This document shows positions 1-4,482 of a stretch of 8,048 nucleotides of DNA, piece by piece. Made by a program: the position numbers and the translations under genes. Source of the DNA: an uncultured Ruminococcus sp. (GTDB lineage: Bacteria; Bacillota; Clostridia; Oscillospirales; Acutalibacteraceae). Position 1 is the first letter of the stretch. Each line of letters opens with the position of its first letter. The stretch covers positions 1 to 8,048 of the forward strand of contig CACYDD010000155.1 in assembly GCA_902773065.1 (NCBI GenBank), given 5' to 3'. The notes under the pieces were generated by a model. The model was not told where the DNA came from, made no database searches, and saw nothing but the letters and a program-made list of their open reading frames with translations.

Positions 1-2
1 CT

Positions 3-10
3 AAGGAGGA
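3..10 (+). promoter_or_regulatory. Shine-Dalgarno site of hpf
   Basis: The purine run AAGGAGGA is a near-perfect anti-16S match. It sits 6-7 bases before the ATG at 17 but directly abuts the in-frame TTG at 11, so it selects ATG 17 as the start of the hibernation factor. No promoter is visible because the window begins only a few bases upstream. Confidence 0.85.
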
Positions 11-16
11 TTGGCT

Positions 17-559
17 ATGAAGTATAACATTATAGGCAGAAAAGTCAACCTGAAAGACAACTTTAAGGAACGTGTTTACAAAAAACTTGGTAAATTTGAA
101 AAAATTTATTCTGAGGATGCAGAAGCAACTATAACAGTAACTTTGGAAAAAAACCGCCAGACAGTGGAAGTTACTATCCGTGACAACGGAATGATGTATC
201 GTGCAGAAAGCACCGCTCTGGAGATGAATGATGCTCTTGATGCGGTTGTAGATATACTCGGGGGTCAGATCAGAAAGAACAAGACAAAACTCAGCAAAAA
301 AATCAGACCCGAATCCTTTGAGCAGTATTTTGATGCAGAACCGACAGGCTATGATGACTATACTCTGGAGGATGAAGATTATGTCGTTGTCCGTACAAAG
401 ACTTTCTCAGTAAAGCCTCTCAGCGTTGAAGAAGCAATTCTTCAGATGAATATGATCGGTCACGAATTCTTTATGTTCCGTAACGCGAATACCAACGAGA
501 TCAATGTTGTCTATAAGCGCAAAAACGGTACATATGGTCTTCTGGAACCGGAGGATTAA
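17..559 (+). CDS. hpf: Ribosome hibernation promoting factor, long form (HPF)
   Basis: This 180-residue protein binds the 30S subunit in stationary phase or stress and drives dimerisation into inactive 100S ribosomes. The N-terminal S30AE domain (about residues 1-100) begins MKYNIIGRKV and ends in the basic stretch IRKNKTKLSKKIR, which is expected to contact rRNA. An acidic linker (about 101-122) follows. The C-terminal dimerisation domain (about 123-178) contains VVRTKTFSVKPLSVEEAI, the GHEFFMFRN segment and a VVYKRKNGTYGLLEP ending. Both domains and the 180-residue length fit the long HPF of Firmicutes, as opposed to the short proteobacterial HPF/YfiA. The start is ATG 17 because the ribosome binding site is ideally spaced for it; TTG 11 would add two residues but is too close. 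The gene appears monocistronic on its downstream side, ending in a hairpin at 605-643. Confidence 0.96.
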   Translation: MKYNIIGRKVNLKDNFKERVYKKLGKFEKIYSEDAEATITVTLEKNRQTVEVTIRDNGMMYRAESTALEMNDALDAVVDILGGQIRKNKTKLSKKIRPESFEQYFDAEPTGYDDYTLEDEDYVVVRTKTFSVKPLSVEEAILQMNMIGHEFFMFRNANTNEINVVYKRKNGTYGLLEPED

Positions 560-604
560 AAAAATATATACATCCAATCAAATAAGCTCATAAGCAGCAG
601 CTTA

Positions 605-643
605 AAGCACCGACAGCATTTTGAAGAAATACTGTCGGTGCTT
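605..643 (+). terminator. Hairpin terminator after hpf
   Basis: The arms AAGCACCGACAG (605-616) and CTGTCGGTGCTT (632-643) form a perfect 12-bp stem with a 15-base loop, starting 45 bases after the hpf stop. The following bases (GATTTAATGTT) are AT-rich but are not a clean U-tract, so termination may be incomplete or depend on the long stem. The last two bases of the stem are also the first two of the -35 box of the next promoter. Confidence 0.75.
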
Positions 644-670
644 GATTTAATGTTAAAATTAGTTTATAAT
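642..670 (+). promoter_or_regulatory. Sigma-A type promoter for the ATPase stub
   Basis: TTGATT (642-647) and TATAAT (665-670) are separated by exactly 17 bases, giving a perfect -10 and a 4/6 -35. Transcription would start near 677, leaving a leader of about 18 bases before the ATG at 695. The promoter has stayed intact although the gene it serves is broken. Confidence 0.7.
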
Positions 671-694
671 GGTAAAAAAATATAAGGAGAAATT

Positions 695-868
695 ATGAAT
701 CTGCCTATACAAGTAAAACAGGAAGAATTGTCGGAAATCTTATTAACTGTAGCACCTATAAGACCTGTTTTTATCTGGGGCGCTCCGGGAATCGGAAAGT
801 CGGCACTGGTTGAAAAATTCGCACTGCATGCGGGATTTTTTGCATTAAAATCCGAACAACAGTTTTGA
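695..868 (+). pseudogene. N-terminal stub of a MoxR-type AAA+ ATPase
   Basis: A 57-codon frame starts at ATG 695, four bases after AAGGAGA. It encodes MNLPIQVKQEELSEIL, then PVFIWGAPGIGKSALVEKFA, which is a full Walker A loop (GAPGIGKS, residues 29-36) in the setting typical of MoxR-like ATPases. Those proteins usually run to about 300 residues or more. Here the similarity I recognise stops at about residue 43; a short tail (LHAGFFALKSEQQF) and a TGA follow. Walker B, sensor and arginine-finger regions are absent in all frames nearby, so this is best read as a deletion remnant. An expressed short P-loop peptide is possible because the promoter and ribosome binding site are intact. The family assignment rests on motif recognition without a search. 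Confidence 0.7.
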
Positions 869-892
869 TAACTTTTTTAAGGAGAAATAAAA

Positions 893-976
893 ATGCAGCT
901 GAAAATAGCAGCAAATGCAATCAGAAAAAATCAAAATTGCACACTTGGAACTTTGTTTTATATAAATAATTTTTGA
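893..976 (+). pseudogene. Very short frame, possible stub of a MoxR partner gene
   Basis: A 27-codon frame begins at ATG 893, seven bases after AAGGAGA (879-885), and reads MQLKIAANAIRKNQNCTLGT before LFYINNF and a TGA. MoxR ATPase genes are commonly followed by a gene for a VWA-type (metal-binding, DUF2201-like) protein. A start with a good ribosome binding site 24 bases after the ATPase stub fits the N-terminus of that partner, also truncated. The peptide is too short for a firm family call. Its stop codon lies inside the -35 box of the recombinase promoter (973-978). It could instead be a small leader peptide. Confidence 0.3.
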
Positions 977-1001
977 CATTTGCAATAAAAAATGATATAA
1001 T
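973..1001 (+). promoter_or_regulatory. Consensus sigma-A promoter of the recombinase operon
   Basis: TTGACA (973-978) and TATAAT (996-1001) both match the consensus exactly, with a 17-base spacer and an extended -10 TG at 993-994. Transcription is expected from about 1008, giving a leader of about 35 bases. This is the strongest promoter in the window. It probably also serves the NYN and DUF1848 genes, since no terminator separates them from the recombinase. Confidence 0.85.
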
Positions 1002-1024
1002 TTAATAATGTAATTTTGTATTTG

Positions 1025-1032
1025 AAAGGAGG
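1025..1032 (+). promoter_or_regulatory. Shine-Dalgarno site of the recombinase
   Basis: AAAGGAGG lies 10 bases before ATG 1043. An in-frame TTG at 1016 lies upstream of this site and would have no ribosome binding site of its own, so ATG 1043 is the start. Confidence 0.8.
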
Positions 1033-1042
1033 TCGAGAAAAA

Positions 1043-2038
1043 ATGAAACAAGAATATTTTCGTGAAGCACCGCCGATTATTCAGGAGTTTCTTGGTTATA
1101 TGGGCAATGTCAAAGGTCGCTCTGAACTGTCGGTAGATGAATATTACAGGGATCTGAGAACCTTTTTTCGATTTATCATAAAGGAAAGAGGAATTGTTCC
1201 TGCCAATACAGAGATGGATGATATTGACATATCTTGTGTAGATTTGGATATGATAAAAACGGTCACATTTACGGATATTTTACTTTTCCTGAATTATTGC
1301 CAGAATGATAGAAAAAATTCATCAACTACAAGAGCCAGAAAGACATCCAGTCTGAAAAATTTTTTCCGTTATCTGACTGTAAAAGTCAATAAATTGTCTT
1401 ATAATCCGACTGAAGCATTGGATTCACCCAAAAAACCAAAATCAATGCCAAAATATCTGACATTGGAAGATAGCTTAAAATTGCTTGAGGCTGTGGATGG
1501 AGAATTCCGGGAAAGAGATTACTGTATTTTGATTTTCTTTCTCAACTGTGGCATGCGTATTTCGGAACTGGTTGGTATCAATCTTTCGGATATCAACAGT
1601 GAAAATATGCTGAAAATTCGAGGTAAAGGCAACAAAGAAAGAATCCTTTATCTGAATGAGGCTTGTACAGATGCACTGCAAAATTATCTGAAAGTAAGAC
1701 CGGTAGATGGAATTGATGACAAGGATGCTTTATTTATCAGTCGTAAAAATTGCAGAATGACGCCTAAGGCTGTTCAGCATATGCTGGATAAGTATCTGAA
1801 AAAAATCGGTCTTGCCGGACAAGGTTATTCGCCACATAAGCTCAGACATACAGCAGCTACGTTGATGTATCAGAAGGGTGGTGTAGATATCAGAACCTTG
1901 CAGGCAATACTCGGACATTCAAATCTTGGAACAACGCAAATCTATACACACATTGCTGATGAACAAATAATCGAAGGATTAAAAGCCAATCCGCTTGGGA
2001 AAAAAACAAAAAGGGCAGAAAAAAGGGCAGAAAAATGA
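1043..2038 (+). CDS. xerC: Xer-type tyrosine recombinase
   Basis: This 331-residue site-specific recombinase cuts and rejoins DNA through a 3'-phosphotyrosine intermediate. Residues about 10-125 form the N-terminal SAM-like DNA-clamp domain, and about 135-315 the catalytic domain. All expected active-site residues are visible: R172 in GMRISELVG, K195 in GKGNKER, H265 and R268 in SPHKLRHT, H292 in LGHSN and Y301 in TQIYTH. The spacing matches XerC/XerD. It is about 30 residues longer than Escherichia coli XerC or XerD. The extra length is mainly an acidic insert in the N-terminal domain (about 51-75), which I associate with clostridial XerC-like proteins, and a lysine-rich tail. The family also includes mobile-element integrases, so the role is either dif resolution or recombination at a local site. 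A 28-bp dyad lies 21 bases after its stop. The XerC versus XerD assignment is tentative. Confidence 0.88.
   Translation: MKQEYFREAPPIIQEFLGYMGNVKGRSELSVDEYYRDLRTFFRFIIKERGIVPANTEMDDIDISCVDLDMIKTVTFTDILLFLNYCQNDRKNSSTTRARKTSSLKNFFRYLTVKVNKLSYNPTEALDSPKKPKSMPKYLTLEDSLKLLEAVDGEFRERDYCILIFFLNCGMRISELVGINLSDINSENMLKIRGKGNKERILYLNEACTDALQNYLKVRPVDGIDDKDALFISRKNCRMTPKAVQHMLDKYLKKIGLAGQGYSPHKLRHTAATLMYQKGGVDIRTLQAILGHSNLGTTQIYTHIADEQIIEGLKANPLGKKTKRAEKRAEK
2012..2035 (+). repeat. 12-bp tandem duplication at the recombinase C-terminus
   Basis: The unit AGGGCAGAAAAA occurs twice, at 2012-2023 and 2024-2035, immediately before the TGA stop. It duplicates four codons and gives the protein tail RAEKRAEK. 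The repeat is in frame and lies beyond the catalytic domain, so it probably has little effect on activity. It looks like a recent slippage event. Confidence 0.8.
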
Positions 2039-2058
2039 TAGGGATGGTGTTACAGCTA

Positions 2059-2086
2059 ATGTCGCAAAAACAAAATTTTGCGACAT
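2059..2086. repeat. Perfect 11-6-11 dyad next to the recombinase
   Basis: The arms ATGTCGCAAAA (2059-2069) and TTTTGCGACAT (2076-2086) are exact inverted copies around a 6-base centre ACAAAA. The 28-bp layout equals that of Xer core sites such as dif (two 11-bp arms, 6-bp centre), but the arm sequence does not resemble the dif consensus I know. Neither strand has a T-run after the stem, so it is a poor intrinsic terminator. It could be a recombination site of the adjacent recombinase, an operator for a dimeric repressor, or an RNA hairpin in the leader of the next gene. No second copy is present in the window. Confidence 0.6.
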
Positions 2087-2150
2087 AGGAGAGAGCTAAA
2101 TATCAATTTAACGCTCAAAATATATTTTATAAAACTTAAAGGAGCATTTT

Positions 2151-3473
2151 ATGGCATACACAAAAAATATTGTAACAACTGTAGCGTATATGATAGGAAT
2201 CAAAAAAAACATTGTTGAACAAATTGCTGAAGAAAATATGGATCTTCTGGATTCTCTTTGCAACAATCAAAATTGCCAAACAATTCGTTATCTTTGTAAG
2301 CTGAGAACTTCTCTGATGCTGAATTTCAAAAAGACAGATAATGAAATGAAATATAATCTGACCAATATAGATAAGTTGCCCTGGTTCGATACAGAAAATA
2401 TAAAACAATTAGAAAAATGGAACTGCCACATCATTAAAGCAAACGGCACTTCTTCCAAGTATATGGAAACCATTAATAAATATATTAATGAAAATATTGG
2501 TCAGTGTAAAGATCTGTTTCCCGAATGGGTCAACTGGAATTATATCAAAGATTTATTTGTAATTCCTCGGTTTACACAGGAAAAAGTGATAAAAGGTGAA
2601 TTCGCAAAATATATGGCAAATATCGAATGGTATCCGTTCCAGAATTATATTCACTGGGAACCGTATGACTGCGGAGGTATGCTGATCAATGATGCAAAAT
2701 TCTTTTCTGTGGTATATAAACAGCATAATGAGGTTTATGTATACAAATCAAATTATCGTGAGGCAGATGAAGAAATCAAAGAAAAAATCTATCAATTTAT
2801 CAACAATACAGAAAGTGTGGAAATTGTAGTGGATTGTGAAAATTCTAATCCATACAAACTATGCAGTGTTCTTGCTGGTTTAAATCATCGTGAAACCATC
2901 AAAATCCAGAAAATCATCCTGTTTGATGATATACATACAAATCCCGGCTGGGATCTGATCGATAAATTTGTACAATTACCTGTCGAGCATATTATGGTAG
3001 AACGTGTAAAAGAACAGAAATCGCTTGTTGATATTAAAATGACAGCGACTGTATGTATGGAACATTATCAGAATCGGGTGTCATCATTTTTGCTGTTCTC
3101 AAGTGATTCTGATTATTGGGGACTGATTTCTTCCCTGCCGAATGCTCATTTTCTGATGATGTTTGAATATTCAAAGGTAAGTGACGCTATCAAGAAAACA
3201 CTTTCAAGACACGAAATTTACTATTGTGCTATTGATGATTTCGGCACTGGCAAAATAGATGAGTTCAAAAAATTCGTCCTGTTCAGAACATTGAAAAAGC
3301 ATTTGCCGAATTTGCTTCAATATAACGGCAAAGAATTGGTAGCTGAGATTTATAACGAAGCAAGAATTCCTGCTGAACAAAGCGAAATGGATAATTTCTA
3401 TAAAAAGTACATTAAAACATTAAAATTTGTAGCAGATGATAACGGTAATATGCAGTTAGAAATTCAGAAATAA
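2151..3473 (+). CDS. NYN-domain (PIN-like) protein, probable ribonuclease
   Basis: This 440-residue protein starts at ATG 2151, six bases after AAAGGAG. The first 220 residues are not a family I recognise; they are rich in W, Y, N and K and have no signal peptide or membrane segment. Residues about 222-362 show a NYN/PIN-like fold pattern: EIVVDCEN (D228, E230, N231), ILFDD (259-260), KSLVDIKM with D294, and FSSDSDYWGLI with D319 and D321. These acidic positions match the metal-binding set of NYN nucleases. A C-terminal 80 residues follow, with KKYIKTLKF near the end, possibly an OST-HTH-like or helical extension, which is unproven. The gene sits 112 bases after the recombinase and 31 before the DUF1848 gene on the same strand, suggesting one transcript. 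RNA cleavage is inferred from the fold only; the target is unknown. Confidence 0.75.
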   Translation: MAYTKNIVTTVAYMIGIKKNIVEQIAEENMDLLDSLCNNQNCQTIRYLCKLRTSLMLNFKKTDNEMKYNLTNIDKLPWFDTENIKQLEKWNCHIIKANGTSSKYMETINKYINENIGQCKDLFPEWVNWNYIKDLFVIPRFTQEKVIKGEFAKYMANIEWYPFQNYIHWEPYDCGGMLINDAKFFSVVYKQHNEVYVYKSNYREADEEIKEKIYQFINNTESVEIVVDCENSNPYKLCSVLAGLNHRETIKIQKIILFDDIHTNPGWDLIDKFVQLPVEHIMVERVKEQKSLVDIKMTATVCMEHYQNRVSSFLLFSSDSDYWGLISSLPNAHFLMMFEYSKVSDAIKKTLSRHEIYYCAIDDFGTGKIDEFKKFVLFRTLKKHLPNLLQYNGKELVAEIYNEARIPAEQSEMDNFYKKYIKTLKFVADDNGNMQLEIQK

Positions 3474-3504
3474 AATTGTGATTGCTAAGAAGGCGTGACA
3501 TCTA

Positions 3505-4431
3505 ATGATTATCAATACAGGTATGCGTACCGATATTCCTGCTTTTTACAGTAAATGGCTGATCAACAGAATAAGAGAGGGTTATGTACTTGTCCGAAAT
3601 CCATATCATCCCGAATTGGTAACACGATATCAGCTTGATCCGGCGGTAGTTGATATCCTTGCCTTTTGTTCAAAAAATCCGACACCGATGCTTCCCTATC
3701 TTGATGAATTAAAAAAATTTCATCAGTTCTGGTTTGTGACGGTTACTCCATACGGAAAAGATATTGAGCCTTATGTGCCAAATAAATATCTTGTGCTGGA
3801 TTCATTCAGAAAGATCTCCGAAAAGATTGGTGTAAATGCCATCAGTCTGCGATATGATCCTATTTTTATTACCAAGAAATATGATTTTGATTATCATATC
3901 AGAGCTTTCGGTAAGATCGCTGCTTATCTGGCAGGGTATACGAAACAGGCTGTTATCAGTTTTATTGATCTGTATCAGAAAACAAAACATAATTTTCCTG
4001 ACGTGAGAGAGGTTACACCAGATGAGCGTATTCAAATCGGTAAAGCATTTGCAGAGATTGGAAAACAGCACGGTATCACTGTTCGTTCATGCTTTGAAGG
4101 CAGTGATTTAGCACCGTTTGGTATTGATATACAGGGTTGCATGACAAAAGAGATTCTTGAAAAAGCGGCAGGACTCAAACTGGATACACCCAAAAAACAG
4201 AGTGCCAGACCAGGCTGTCAATGTTTACTTGGAAATGATATTGGCGTTTATAATACCTGTCCCCATTTATGCCGTTACTGCTATGCAAATTATGATAAGC
4301 ATTCTGTCATTAGTAATTTCAGAAATCACTACCCTGATTCGCCACTGCTGATTGGTCATATTCAAGAAAATGATATGATTAAAACAGCAAACCAGCATTC
4401 CTATATTTCAAATCAGATATCATTATTTTAA
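3505..4431 (+). CDS. DUF1848 family protein with C-terminal Cys cluster
   Basis: This 308-residue protein begins MIINTGMRTDIPAFYSKW and continues GYVLVRNPYHP, which is the typical opening of the DUF1848 family. Later landmarks are FWFVTVTPYGKDIEP (76-89), ISLRYDPI (113-120), ISFIDLYQKT (151-160) and SCFEGSDLAPFGI (195-207). The C-terminal part carries C238, C240, C252, C256 and C259. The last three form CPHLCRYC, a CxxxCxxC pattern like the radical SAM [4Fe-4S] motif but placed at the C-terminus; such a cluster is a known trait of this family. The reaction is not established. The start at 3505 fits the conserved family N-terminus, though the ribosome binding site (AGAAGG, 3488-3493) is weak and distant. 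The ending (about 262-308) is low in recognisable features. It is probably the last gene of the rightward operon. Confidence 0.88.
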   Translation: MIINTGMRTDIPAFYSKWLINRIREGYVLVRNPYHPELVTRYQLDPAVVDILAFCSKNPTPMLPYLDELKKFHQFWFVTVTPYGKDIEPYVPNKYLVLDSFRKISEKIGVNAISLRYDPIFITKKYDFDYHIRAFGKIAAYLAGYTKQAVISFIDLYQKTKHNFPDVREVTPDERIQIGKAFAEIGKQHGITVRSCFEGSDLAPFGIDIQGCMTKEILEKAAGLKLDTPKKQSARPGCQCLLGNDIGVYNTCPHLCRYCYANYDKHSVISNFRNHYPDSPLLIGHIQENDMIKTANQHSYISNQISLF

Positions 4432-4436
4432 AGACT

Positions 4437-4476
4437 TTTGCCCTTCACCATCGATAAAAACATGGTGAAGGGCAAA
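4437..4476. terminator. Bidirectional terminator between convergent genes
   Basis: TTTGCCCTTCACCAT (4437-4451) and its exact complement ATGGTGAAGGGCAAA (4462-4476) form a 15-bp perfect stem with a 10-base loop. It lies 5 bases after the DUF1848 stop and 6 bases before the end of the leftward GTPase gene. The ends of the stem are A/T runs, and moderately T-rich sequence follows on both strands, so it can end transcripts from both sides. Confidence 0.85.
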
Positions 4477-4482
4477 TTCTAT

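Noticed and set aside
11..16. TTG 11 as the hpf start
   Set aside because: It directly abuts the Shine-Dalgarno sequence, while ATG 17 is correctly spaced and matches the usual MKYNI-type N-terminus.
583..604. Small inverted repeat TAAGCT/AGCTTA before the hpf terminator
   Set aside because: A 6-bp stem with a 10-base loop is expected by chance in AT-rich DNA and competes with nothing obvious.
845..1051. 68-residue minus-strand frame across the gap before the recombinase
   Set aside because: It opposes the consensus promoter and both short plus-strand frames, its composition is that of antisense AT-rich DNA, and no ribosome binding site or known motif is seen.
2059..2086. The 28-bp dyad as the terminator of the recombinase gene
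   Set aside because: No T-run follows on either strand and the next gene on the same strand starts 64 bases later, so termination is unlikely to be its main role.
2107..2133. Separate promoter for the NYN gene (TTTAAC and TATAAA)
   Set aside because: The spacer is only 15 bases and the -35 is poor; AT-rich sequence gives such matches easily, so read-through from 973-1001 is the simpler explanation.
4157..4351. 64-residue plus-strand frame inside the DUF1848 gene
   Set aside because: It lies wholly within the Cys-cluster coding part of the DUF1848 gene in another frame and has no ribosome binding site.
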